Part shown: piece by piece, positions 55,136-64,000 of the stretch
Numbering within the stretch: position 1 is the stretch's first letter
Layout: every line of letters begins with the position of its first letter
Assembly: GCA_028571685.1 (NCBI GenBank)
Contig: CM053154.1
Coordinates: 12,122,001-12,186,000, forward strand
DNA length: 64,000 nt
Direction: 5' to 3'
Source: Heterohyrax brucei
Lineage: Eukaryota > Chordata > Mammalia > Hyracoidea > Procaviidae
Made by a program: the position numbers and the translations under genes
Notes under the pieces: generated by a model
Seen by the model: only the letters and a program-made list of their open reading frames with translations
Database searches by the model: none
Told to the model about the DNA's origin: nothing

Positions 55136-56680
55136 AAGAAATTAAAATTTACAAAAACAGAGTATTGATTCAAGCCAGTTATGTGTGGTCACTTGTCACA
55201 GCAGCAATAGGAAAATACATATCTCTACTTCATAAAGACTGTCCTCCATGTGACAGGACATACAGCACCCCCGGCTCCTGCCCACCAAGTACCAATATTG
55301 CACCCCCTCAAGTCCTGTGACAATCAAAGACAGCCATCATTTCCAAATGCTTGCTGAGGGAGGGAAGAGCCAACAAATTTCAGCACAGCTGCTTCAGAAG
55401 ATGGTGCAAACATTTCTTCTCTGACCCTACCCCTCAAGCACCCATGACTCCTGCCATTTTTTTCTAAGTTGGTGACAAATTCATCAAATTAGAAGGTTGC
55501 TAAAGTGAGAAGAACAGGAGCTGAGGGAAAGAAGTAGAGGCAGTGAGCATGTGGGGAGAGGGACATTCATCTGTTTGGGGCACTTCACACACCTCCACCT
55601 CTGTTCCCATGTGTGCAACTAAGTATCAGGGAACCACTGTGGGGACATACTAACTAGGAGCAGCCTTAGGTGCCTCAGTTAATGGAGATGGCTGTTAAGC
55701 CTCTGGGCTGGTGACCTACAATCCCCATCAACCCTCCCCCAGGCAGCTGGACTGCATTTTTTAACATCCCAGAGTCCAAGAGCAAAAATATTTTCATTCT
55801 GGGCATGAAGATGCCAGGAAATGGCGTAGTGAACCTGCTTGTTCCGCTGAAGACAAGGCCGTCTTGTTGGTTCTTACATCTGTTTTCCTCTCAGACGAAC
55901 AGGCCAGAGACAAGCATTCCTTTGGGTGGATTGTCAGCATCCCCTGTAAAAGCTGGCCCCTTAGACATCCTTCATTTCATATTCCATTTACCTGAGCAGT
56001 GACACAGAAAGTTCAGGTGAAGTTCCATCTGAGGCTTTCAAGAGAAGGATGTCACTGCTCATGCCATTACTTCCCATTAGCCTATGAACGGTGCCATTTT
56101 CCCTCAGAGAGGCTTCCTGTAGTGAGGTGGCTGTTTCTGAAGGCCCATAAAAAGCTCAAGACTTCAAAGATATTTTTCCTGACTTCAGCTAACACTCGCT
56201 GCATTCATCTTTGAATTATTCATGATTGAAATGACATCATCAGCAAAACCAAGACACCTCTGTTAGGGGGACTGTGCCCACAGAAAGTGTTCAAAGGTGG
56301 AATATGGACTAGGGCCACTCCTATTTCGTGTCTTAATTACTTTTTCCTTACAATCTAAACCTCACCATGATTAATGCTACAGAAAAGCAAAATTGGATTT
56401 AATATGTACAGTCACTGACATCTACTTTAATGCTCAAGGGTCAGGATTTGTTATTAAATGTTAAATACTTTCCCTCAGCTTCACAAGCATTTTCAGCTAT
56501 GTGATATTTTTAATCTTTCCCTTCAGGGAGAACGCCATCACCAAAAACTTATGAGCAAAATTTTTTAAATGTCAGAAAAATCTTATATATTACCAGAAAG
56601 AACCACTGCAAAGCTCTCACTGAGATCCTAACATTTCTCTTGCTGGATCTCTCTGCCCTCTCCATTAGGCCTTCCCATGG

Positions 56681-56683
<3 letters not shown>
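55136..56683. other. Unassigned stretch
   Basis: About 1.5 kb. 'cctcagttaatggagatggc' 'tgttaagcc' near 55674 might be a worn SINE head. No coding signal. Confidence 0.4.

Positions 56684-56722
<39 letters not shown>
56684..56722. repeat. (CA)n microsatellite, about 19 units
   Basis: Uninterrupted 'acacac...' run of about 38 bases. Its minus strand gives a '(CV)n' run in the frame 56549-56731, which is not a gene. Confidence 0.95.
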
Positions 56723-56725
<3 letters not shown>

Positions 56726-56929
56726 GCACATACACAGTTCAATTTCCTTAAGTCTTTACTTTCACATCTCTACCTTGGACTAGAATTATGAGGTATAGGA
56801 ATGTGTGCAAAAGGATAAAACTATACACCTCTGCTTCTTCCCATGTTACAAGAACCTGGACTTGGAGAACATATAGAGGAAGGGAGGAAAACGGGGGGGG
56901 AGGGAGGGATAGAGGAGCTGAGGCTTAAA

Positions 56930-56986
56930 AACACCACAGGGTCATGAGACAGAATCGACTCTATAACTATGTTGTTTGTTTGTTTT
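56930..56986 (+). mobile_element. AfroSINE 3' tail fragment
   Basis: 'cagggtcatgagacagaatc' 'gactctataactatg' then a ttg-rich end; SINE 3' part only. Confidence 0.5.
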
Positions 56987-56997
56987 GTCCTATATTA

Positions 56998-57135
56998 GTT
57001 CCATAATTCACTAGCTGTGTGACCTCAGGTAAATTGCTTAACCTCTCTGTGTCTCAGTTTCTTTATCTGTAAAATATAGATAATATAGTACAGACCCTAT
57101 AGAACCGAGAATTGAATGCATGAACATGTGAAAGA
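56998..57135 (+). mobile_element. MIR SINE
   Basis: 'actagctgtgtgacctcagg' 'taaattgcttaacctctctg' 'tgtctcagtttctttatctg' 'taaaatatagata' is a well-kept MIR core. Confidence 0.85.
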
Positions 57136-57698
57136 GTAAGGAATATAGTAGGTAGATGTATAGATAGATCTACGTAGATAAATTAGGAAACGAGGTAGGT
57201 AGGTAGGTAACACATATGTGGGGAGGGGGAGGGGAAATAGGTAAAAGAGTACCAGTCTTCAGAGACGGATCAGCCACTCAACAAGTATCTAGGAAGAGGC
57301 AGGCTCTGGGCTTCTTGCTATGGATATGAACATAAACAACCCAGCGAGGCTTTTATTCTCACAGAGACACCAGTCCAATTGTCCTGGAAAGCATGGAGCC
57401 TGCATGTAACTGCCACGGTCAGATCATTGCCAATAGGATAGGGACTGAGGATGCCCTCGTAAGTGCTGCTGAGTCAAGTATCTGCAGGAAAAAATGGAGT
57501 AACAATAACCAAGGACATTAGAAAATTCAGCCGACAGGCCTTAAAAAACACTCCATTTGAAGGTATTCTAGAAATAATCTTGAACAGCCTGAAGAAAGCC
57601 AATTGTATGTTCTTCCCACATCTCTATCAGCCGTTAAAACACTGACAATTATTTCAGTGGTACCAGGATCCCAACTTGATCACAGAGGCCGTGTCAGA
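57136..57698. other. Unassigned stretch with short AGGT run
   Basis: About 560 bases with '(aggt)4' at 57193-57209 and a 'tagatagatctacgtagata' motif just before it. Confidence 0.45.
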
Positions 57699-58118
57699 TT
57701 TTCTTTTAAATTTTATTGTCATAAAATATAGATAACAAAAAAAGTCACCATTTTGCCCATGTTCCAGTGTAGAAGTCAGTGGTATTAACTACATTTACCA
57801 TGTGGTGCTACCATCAGCACTGTCCACTTCCAGAAGCTTCTCATCCCCTCAAACACAAACGCAGGACACCTCCAAGTAGAACCTTCTTTCCTACCTGCCT
57901 CAGACCCCAGGTCACCAGGATGGAACATTTGTCTTCACACATTTGCCTATTCTAATAATTCGTGTAAGTGGCATCAAACAATAGTTGTCCTTTTGTGTCT
58001 CTCTTTTTCTACTCCCGGTGATGTTTTCAAGGTTGATCTGCCTTGTAGTGTGTATCTGGAGTACCACATTTTCTTTACCCACCCAAACAACACGGGTTGT
58101 TTTTGTCCTTTGGTTAAT
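57699..58118 (-). mobile_element. L1M 3' end, antisense
   Basis: 'ttttattgtcataaaatata' 'gataacaaaaaaagtcacca' 'ttttgcccatgttccagtgt', 'gtggtgctaccatcagcact' and 'aagtggcatcaaacaatagt' 'tgtccttttgtg' follow the antisense L1MA/MB 3' region. Old. Confidence 0.7.
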
Positions 58119-58119
58119 G

Positions 58120-58240
58120 AACAATGAATGGGTGACCATGCCGGTATTTGAAATGCGTGTAACATACCTTCCAGCATCCTAGCAACATGCAAACCGCTGC
58201 TGTATAACAAACTGACAGGTGGTGGGAGAGTGATCAAGGC
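58120..58240 (+). repeat. Old dispersed mammalian repeat, right half
   Basis: 'gggtgaccatgccggtattt' 'gaaatgcgtgtaacatacct' 'tccagcatcctagcaacatg' appears to be the downstream part of the element whose left part is at 12010-12244. Confidence 0.4.
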
Positions 58241-58394
58241 TACTGATTCTGAGATTGAAAATAGGAAACACATCAATCCTAGGTATCTAAGTCACTGTTT
58301 CCAACTTCATTAAGAATTTTCAGCTGACATTTTACTCTCCATTTGCCCAATTTCACTCTCAATTGTCTCAGAATTCAAGCATGGAGCTTATTAA

Positions 58395-58550
58395 CTCAGA
58401 AATTCAGATCCAGGAATTTTCCCAGAGAATCTACCTCTGCCAGTATGAAACAGCATATGCGAAGGTCAGTCACTGCTGTGTAGTTTGATTAACAAAGTAC
58501 AAGAAATAACTCAAATGCCCATTCACAGAAGAATAGTTGCATAAACTTAA
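58395..58550 (+). mobile_element. Old L1 fragment, ORF2 end region
   Basis: 'ccaggaattttcccagagaa' 'tctacc' and 'aaataactcaaatgcccatt' 'cacagaagaatagttgcata' 'aa' fit the region beyond the cysteine block of old L1s. Confidence 0.5.
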
Positions 58551-58554
58551 GGTC

Positions 58555-58685
58555 AGGGCTTCAGACCAGCTTGTTTCAACCCCCTGCTGAGGTTTTGTAT
58601 TTCTACCCCAGATATGCTGAATCAGATACCTGGGAGAGATACCAAATTCTCAGCAGGGGGCCAAACAGAAATGAAGCCCTGCTCA
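58555..58685 (-). mobile_element. MER5/MER20-like fragment, tentative
   Basis: 'ccctgctgaggttttgtatt' 'tctaccccagatatgctgaa' 'tcagatacctggga' has the flavour of a MER5-type element; weak. Confidence 0.3.
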
Positions 58686-58816
58686 GGGCACCTCAAGGAT
58701 GCAGAGTGAAATGAAAAAAAAGCAAAGTTAAAAAGATTATTATTTGATATGTTACTTTTTATTTAAGAGAGTAATACGCACTTATACATCTAGTGTCTGT
58801 TTTACAAAAGGAGACA

Positions 58817-59482
58817 AGTTGTTGACTTCTGTCCAGTTTGTTCCAACTCACAGTGACCTATGTACAACAGAATGAAGCGTTGCCTGTTTCTGTGCCATCC
58901 TCAGAATCAATGCCATGGTTGAGTCCACTGTTGCAGCCACCCGATCAAGTGTCGTCCTCTTTTTCACTGACCCCCCCACCTTACCCTGGAGGCATAGTGG
59001 GCTAAGTGCTGTATCTGCTAACAAAAAGGTCAGCAGCTCAAATCCATCAGGTGCTCCTTGGAAACTCTATGGGGTAGTTCTACTCCAGCCTCTAGGGTCT
59101 CTATCGGACCCAACTCAACGGCAGTGGGTTTGGTTTTTGGTTTTACAGCTTACCAAGCATGATATCCTTCTCCAGAGACTGGTCCCTCCTGATAACAGGT
59201 CCAAAGCACATGAGATGAACTCTTGCCATCCTCATTTCTAAGTAGCAGTTTGGCTGTGCTTCTTCCAAGACAGACTTCTCTGTTCTTCTGGCAGTCCGTG
59301 GTAATTTTAATATTCTTCTCCAACAATGTAATTCAAAGGCATCAGTTCTTCTTCGTCTTCTTTATTATTGTCCAGTTTGGGCGTGCAGATGGGTAACCGA
59401 AAATACCAAGTCTCAAGTCAGGCACAACTTAGTCCTTAAAGTGACTTCTTGGCTTTTCAACACTTTAAAGAGGACTTTTGTG
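58817..59482 (-). mobile_element. RTE 3' part, antisense, split by a SINE
   Basis: Left piece 58817-58981 begins with the reversed tail ('gttgttgacttctgtccagt') and ends in 'ttcactgacccccccacc'; right piece 59148-59482 resumes 'agcttaccaagcatgatatc' and runs to 'cactttaaagaggacttttg'. Collinear with 54206-54625 and 61449-61960. Confidence 0.8.
58982..59147 (+). mobile_element. AfroSINE inside an RTE
   Basis: Sense full-length: 'ccctggaggcatagtgggct' 'aagtgctgtatctgctaaca', 'agcagctcaaatccatcagg', 'tatggggtagttctactcc', end 'caactcaacggcagtgggtt' 'tggtttttgg'. Inserted after the RTE; a target duplication 'ttac' flanks it (58978-58983 and 59144-59148 region). Confidence 0.85.
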
Positions 59483-60117
59483 ACAGTTTACACACACTGC
59501 GGGCTCAAGTCCAAAAATCAGAAGTCAAGTGATGACCTAGCCAAGAGCTTAATCCTGAACAGAGCAGAAGCTGAACATTCGCAGGAATAATGAACAAGAT
59601 TCTAACAAAACCGATCACCTACGGGATAGGTAGGAATACGGATAGAAAAGTTAGAGATGGAAGGCTGATGTCTCTGAATAGATCTTTTTATATAGTTTTT
59701 ACTTTCTTGTGACAGCTTTGCCTTTCAGAATTAAATAAACAGGATGAAAAAAAATCCTAGAATGGAATGCAAACAGAAACAAATTCGTATTACTGTGTAT
59801 CAAATTGGTAACACAGCCACGTGCATAAAGAATTAATTCAAAGAATGTTTCAGTTCAGTCTTCCGGCCACCCATCCTTAATGGGCTGTGCTGTAAGAACA
59901 AAAAGAACTACAGTCAAAAAAAAAAGTTTTTTTGAACTTTCTTTGGTAGGGTTGTTAGTGACATGACTATAGGAATTCTGCAACTTTGTGTGTATTTGAA
60001 AAGCTATAACAAATTAGTATTGATTTTGGAGGAACCAGAGTTATCAAAAAGGAGACAGGAGATACAAATAGAGATTGAGGAAGAACTCCACAGTGTTCTG
60101 TTTAAATTGCTGTTCTT
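59483..60117. other. Unassigned stretch
   Basis: About 630 AT-rich bases; no recognised element. Confidence 0.4.
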
Positions 60118-60212
60118 GTACATCGCTGTCAAGTTGGCTTTGACTCTTGATGACCTTACGTGTAGCAGAAAGAAACACTGCCTGGGGCTGCACCATCTCC
60201 ATAATCTTTGAT
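60118..60212 (-). mobile_element. RTE or SINE 3' end, antisense
   Basis: 'gctgtcaagttggctttgac' 'tcttgatgaccttacgtgta' 'gcagaaagaaacactgcctg' 'gggctgcaccatctccataa' matches the RTE 3' end best, particularly 'gcaccatctccataatc'. Confidence 0.6.
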
Positions 60213-60863
60213 ACAAATTAGAATTGTTACTATAAACTTATGAGTTAAAATATACATTTTTCCCTAGCTCTGTCTACTGAAAGAACCCAGAATCAAAGAC
60301 ACACTGATAGTGATAAAGACACTTGTCATTCAGATCTTGTTGTAAATTATTATTCTCCAACCAAAGGAAGCTGGGCTCCTTGGAGAAATGGCTGGTCACA
60401 AGCCTAGGGCAGGAAAAAAACAAGATGAGCCTATACTCCCTTGTTGTAGAAAGCAAGGACACATGCTTGAAGAAGAATGAATGGGACACATCAAAAGGAC
60501 ACAGACATCGGCCAGAAGTGGCTCCATGGCCAACTTTGGAACAAACTGAGCATCAAAAAGAACAATAAAATCATTCATCTGTGGTGGCTGTTTACAGAAA
60601 AATGTCAGCTAATAAACATAGAAGGATACAATTAGAAATTCACAGTTTTCCTCCCGTCAGTACAATAATTGACTTAGGCAAGGATCAGCAACAGATGCTA
60701 AAATCACGGGAAAAAGCTTACTGAGCACAGGATAGTCACAGAGACTCAAAGTATCACCTACAGATTATTAGTCACACAGGGACAATGGTATTTTTACAGT
60801 CATCTGGTGAACCACAGCAGAACTAAATGATCAGATTTACTGTTACCTACAGTGGGACAGAGC
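60213..60863. other. Unassigned stretch
   Basis: About 650 bases; overlapping open frames on both strands at 60274-60578 without features. Confidence 0.4.
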
Positions 60864-61052
60864 TCTGGTGGTATAGTGATTAGGGCTTGTCTGCTATCCA
60901 AAAGGCTGGCAGTTTGAACCCACTAGCTGCTCTGTGAAGATGTGGCAATCCACTGTATAAAGACTACAGCCTTGGAAACCCTATGGGACAGTTCTATTCC
61001 ATCCTACGGGTTTGCTATGAGTCGGAATCAACTTGATGGCAGTAGGACAAAC
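60864..61052 (+). mobile_element. AfroSINE, long form
   Basis: Sense and almost complete: 'gagctctggtggtatagtga', 'ctggcagtttgaacccacta', 'gaagatgtggcaatccactg' and 'tatgagtcggaatcaacttg' 'atggcagtagg'. Confidence 0.85.
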
Positions 61053-61148
61053 TGGCATTTGCCTCCTGATACGATGCATTAGGAAGAACACAACATCACC
61101 TGTGTGATATTCTTGAGACAAAAGTTTCACGGCACCTAATCATAAAGA

Positions 61149-61312
61149 GGAGTCCTGCTGGTGTAGTAAGTTAAGAGTTCTGCTGTTAACCAAAAGGTCA
61201 GCAGTTCAAATCCCCGAGCTGCTCATTGGGAACCCTGTGGGCCAGTTCTACTCTGTCCTATTATAGGTCACTATGAGTCAGGATCAACTCAAGGGCAACT
61301 GGTTTGTTTTCA
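61149..61312 (+). mobile_element. AfroSINE, full-length short form
   Basis: Sense: 'aggagtcctgctggtgtagt' 'aagttaagagttctgctgtt', 'cagcagttcaaatccccgag', 'ccagttctactctgtcctat', end 'aactcaagggcaactggttt'. Confidence 0.85.
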
Positions 61313-61892
61313 TCATAAGGAAATATGCAGACAAACCCAGGTTGTAGAACATTCTACGAAGTGCCTGGCTGAGACTCTGCAAGTATTGACATCATGAAAC
61401 GTAGGAAAGCTTCTAGATTAAAGGAAACTGCAGAGACGTAACAAATAAATGTTGTTGTTGTTAGGTACCATCAAGTCAGTTCCAACTCATAGCGAACCTA
61501 TGCACAACAGAACGAAACACTCAGGTCTTGCACCATGTCCACAATCATTTTTATGCTTAAGCCTGTTGTTGCGGCCACTGGGTCAATCCATCTCATCTAG
61601 AGTCTTCTTCTTTCTCTCTGACCCTCCACTCTACCAAGTATGATGTCCTCCTTCAGGGACTGATCCATCCTGACAACATATCCGAAGTATGTAAGATGCA
61701 GTCTTGCCATCTTTGCTTCCAAGAACACTCTGGTTGTACTTCTTTCAGAGAAGATCTGTTTGTTCTTTTGGCCATCCATGGTATATTCCTCCCCAAAAAC
61801 ACAATTCAAAGGCATCAAGTCTTCTTCTGTCTTCTTTGTTCATTGTCAGCTTTTGCATGAGTATGATGTGATTGAAAATACTGTGGCTTGGG

Positions 61893-62640
61893 TCAGGTGA
61901 TATCTTTACATTTCAATACTTTAAAGAGATCTTTTGAAGCAGATTTTCCCAATGCAAGGCATCTTTTGATTTCTTGACTGCTGTTTCCATGGGCATTGAC
62001 CGAGGACCTAAGTAAAATGAAATCCTTGACAACCTCAATCCTTTCTCCATTTATGATGACATTGATTACTGGTCCAGTTGTGAGGGTTTTTGCTTTCTTG
62101 ATGTTGAAGTGCAATCCATACTGAAGGCTGTGGTCCTTGATTTTCATCAATAAGTGTTTCAAATCTTGAAGCAAGTAAGGTGATGTCATCGGCATAATGC
62201 AGGTTGTTAATGAGTCATCTTCCAATCCTGATGCTTCGTTCTTCTTTGCATAACCCAACTTCTCAGATTATTTGCTCAGCATACAGATTGAAAAGGTAAA
62301 GTGAAAGGATACAACCCTTATGCACGTGTCTCCAGACTTTAAACCATTCAGTGCCCCCTTGTTCTGTTTGCACAACCTCCTCTTGATCCATATACAGCTT
62401 CCTTAAGTGCACAATTAAGTGTTCTGGAATTCCCATTTTTTGTAATGTTAGCCACAGTTTGTTATGATTCACACAGTCAAATGCCTTTGCATAGTCAATG
62501 AAACACAAGTAAACATCTTTCTGGTATTCTCTGCTTTCAGCCAAGATCCATCTGACATCAGCAATGATATCCTGGGTTCCACATCCTCTTCTGAATCCAG
62601 CTTGAATTTCTGGCAGTTCCTTGTCAATATACTCTTGCAT
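61893..62640 (-). pseudogene. RTE reverse transcriptase, frameshifted
   Basis: RT N-terminal 125 codons (62263-62640) carry 'LPEIQAGFRRGCGTQDII' and 'CFIDYAKAFDCVNHNKLW', with the first catalytic aspartate. The stop at 62263 is followed in the same frame by YADD at 62185-62196, the second catalytic pair. Just after YADD, a few bases are missing relative to the copy at 4470 ('cttgctgggaatgaagattt' versus 'cttgcttcaagattt'), which throws the following part (61893-62258, 'HLLMKIKDHSLQYGLHF') into another frame. Confidence 0.8.
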
Positions 62641-62760
62641 TCACTTTTGAATGATCTTGAGCAAAATTTTATTTGCATGTGATGTTAAACAATACTGTTC
62701 AGTAACTTCTGCATTTCATTGGATTGCCTTTCTTTGGAATGGGCATAGATATAGTCTCTT

Positions 62761-63024
62761 CTAGTCAGTTTGCCAGGTAAGCTGTCCTCCAAATTCCTTG
62801 GCATAGATGAGTGAGCACTTCCAGCACTGCATCTGTTTGTTGAAATGTCTCAATTGATATTCCATCAATTCTTGGAGTTTTTTTTTTTTTTTTTTTGCCA
62901 GCACTTTCAATGCAGCTTTGACTTCTTCCTTCAGTACCATTGATTCCTGGTCACATGCTGCCTCTTCAAATGGCTGAACATCAACAAGCTTTTCTGGTAT
63001 AATGGCTCTGTGTATTCCTTCCAT
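62761..63024 (-). pseudogene. RTE linker/RT start with A19 run
   Basis: 87-codon frame with 'KLVDVQPFEEAACDQESMVL' then 'KEEVKAALKVLAKKKKKKLQ'. The lysine run comes from 19 T on the plus strand (62878-62896), where other copies read 'acaaggctcctgcaactgat'. The run appears to be an expansion inside the coding sequence. Confidence 0.7.
62878..62896. repeat. T19 homopolymer
   Basis: Run of 19 T (A on the coding strand of the RTE). Confidence 0.9.
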
Positions 63025-63609
63025 CTTCTTTTGATGCTCCCTGTGTCATTTAATATTTTCCCAGTAGAATACTACACGATTGCAACTCGAGACTTGAATT
63101 TTTTCTTCAATTCTTTTTGCTTGAGTAACTGTATTCTTCCCTTCTGGTTTTCCATTTCAAGCTCTTGCACATGTCACTATAATACTTTATTTTGTCTTCT
63201 CAAGTTGCCCTTTGAAATCTTCTGTTTAGGTCTTTTACTTTGCCTTTCTTTCCTTTTGGTTTAGCTGCTCGATGTTCAAGAACAAGTTTCAGAGTCTCTT
63301 CTGACATCCAGTATGGTCTTTTCTTTCTTTCCTGTCTTTTTAATCACCTCTTTCTCTCTTCATGGATGATACCTTTGATGTCATTCCACAGTTCATCTGG
63401 TCTTCAGCCATTAGTGGTCAGCATGTCAAATCTCTTCTTGAGACGGTCTTTAAACTCAGGAGGAATATACTCAAGGTCATACTTCAGCTCATGTGGACTT
63501 GTTCTAATTTTCTTCAGTTTCAATTTGAATTTGCATATGAGCAATTGATGATCTGTGCAGCAGTCAGCACCTGGTCTTGTTTCCTAACTGCTGATATGGA
63601 GCTTTTCCA

Positions 63610-63963
63610 TCACCTTTTCCCACAGATGTAGTCAATTTGGTTCCTGTGTATTCCATCTGGTGAGGTCCATGTGTACAGTTGCCATTTGTGTTGGTTGAGA
63701 AAGGTATTTTCAATGAAGAAGTCATTAACAGTCTTGCAAAATTCTATCATGCAATCTCTGGCATTATTTCTATCACCATGGCCATATTTTCCAACTATAG
63801 ATCCTTCTTCTTTGTTTCCAACTTTTGCATTCCAGTCACCAGTAATTATCAGTGAATCCTGCTTGCATGTTTGATCAATTTCAGACTGCAGAAGCTGGTA
63901 AAAATCTTCAATCTTTTCATCTTTGGCCTTAGTGGTAGGTGCATAAGTTTGAATAATAGTCAC
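63610..63963 (-). pseudogene. RTE endonuclease domain, partial
   Basis: 117-codon run of the endonuclease: 'MTIIQTYAPTTKAKDEKIED', 'SLIITGDWNAKVGNKEEGS', 'LYTWTSPDGIHRNQIDYICG'. The G-D-W-N and Q-I-D-Y motifs are typical of the exonuclease/endonuclease/phosphatase fold of RTE and BovB. The frame is open throughout but both the N-terminus beyond the window edge and the downstream linker are unlinked by stops. Confidence 0.85.
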
Positions 63964-64000
63964 ATTAACTGTCTTTCCTTGCAGGTGTATGGATATTATC

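Larger units (their letters stand above)
61449..64000 (-). mobile_element. RTE (BovB-like) LINE, longest copy, cut by window edge
   Basis: Antisense RTE, at least 2.55 kb. Reading from the window edge on the minus strand: endonuclease, linker, RT, C-terminal region and the tail, which ends at 61449 with reversed '(caa)n'. RTE makes one protein with an N-terminal apurinic-type endonuclease and a reverse transcriptase; it nicks the target and copies its RNA. The linker order (62940-63480) matches the fragments at 37062 and 39158. Upstream of the endonuclease is outside the window. Confidence 0.9.

Noticed and set aside
56549..56731. Cys/Val repeat protein
   Set aside because: Translation of the (CA)n microsatellite.
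7230..61312. tRNA genes suggested by A and B box-like sequences
   Set aside because: All such sequences are the heads of AfroSINEs, followed by SINE bodies; none folds into a complete tRNA with an acceptor stem followed by unrelated sequence.

Overview
This window reads as nuclear DNA from a placental mammal, most likely an afrotherian (elephant, sirenian, hyrax or tenrec side). I see no host protein-coding gene or exon that I can defend. The main evidence is the repeat content: about 30 tRNA-derived SINE copies of the AfroSINE type, RTE-clade LINEs with BovB-like reverse transcriptase, a 7.2 kb L1, and older mammalian repeats (MIR, L2-like, MER5-like, hAT-like, MaLR-type LTRs). All lineage and family names come from recalled consensus sequences, not from a search.\n\nLayout. 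1-5.2 kb: antisense LTR fragment, AfroSINEs, a complete solo LTR, then a 3' RTE copy. 5.2-9.2 kb: an antisense L1 fragment split by a solo LTR, an old MaLR-type LTR split by a SINE, and the 3' end of a sense L1. 9.2-20.8 kb: mostly unassigned DNA with SINEs, RTE tails, two copies of a hAT-like element in opposite orientation and two possible LTR ends. 20.8-22.2 kb: an old L1M/HAL1-like fragment. 23.36-30.61 kb: a nearly full-length but dead L1 with tandem 256 bp units in its 5' region, a decayed ORF1, and ORF2 with endonuclease, reverse transcriptase (FADD) and C-terminal Cys-rich parts. 31.9-36.8 kb: RTE, hAT-like, MIR and SINE copies. 36.8-40.9 kb: two mariner/RTE composites, one of which has the signature of twin-primed 5' inversion. 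43-45.4 kb: MER5-like element split by a SINE, a roughly 30 bp minisatellite that keeps a 243-codon frame open, and an MLT-like LTR. 49.7-52.6 kb: three copies of the same LTR family. 54-61.3 kb: RTE tails, L1 fragments, MIR, a CA microsatellite and SINEs. 61.45-64.0 kb: the longest RTE, antisense, running off the window edge.\n\nHow it works together: L1 and RTE are the autonomous copying machines. The AfroSINEs end in the same kind of tail as RTE (a 'gtcg/tcac-tatgagtcggaat-gactcga-ggca' type end), which fits RTE copying SINEs in trans. The LTRs are solo, and mariner, MER5-like and hAT-like copies are non-autonomous or broken. Every LINE reading frame here is interrupted, so nothing in the window looks able to move today. 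The least expected signals are six isolated 18-37 nt copies of one SINE-like tail, the shared mariner/RTE breakpoints, and the tandem units in the L1 5' region.
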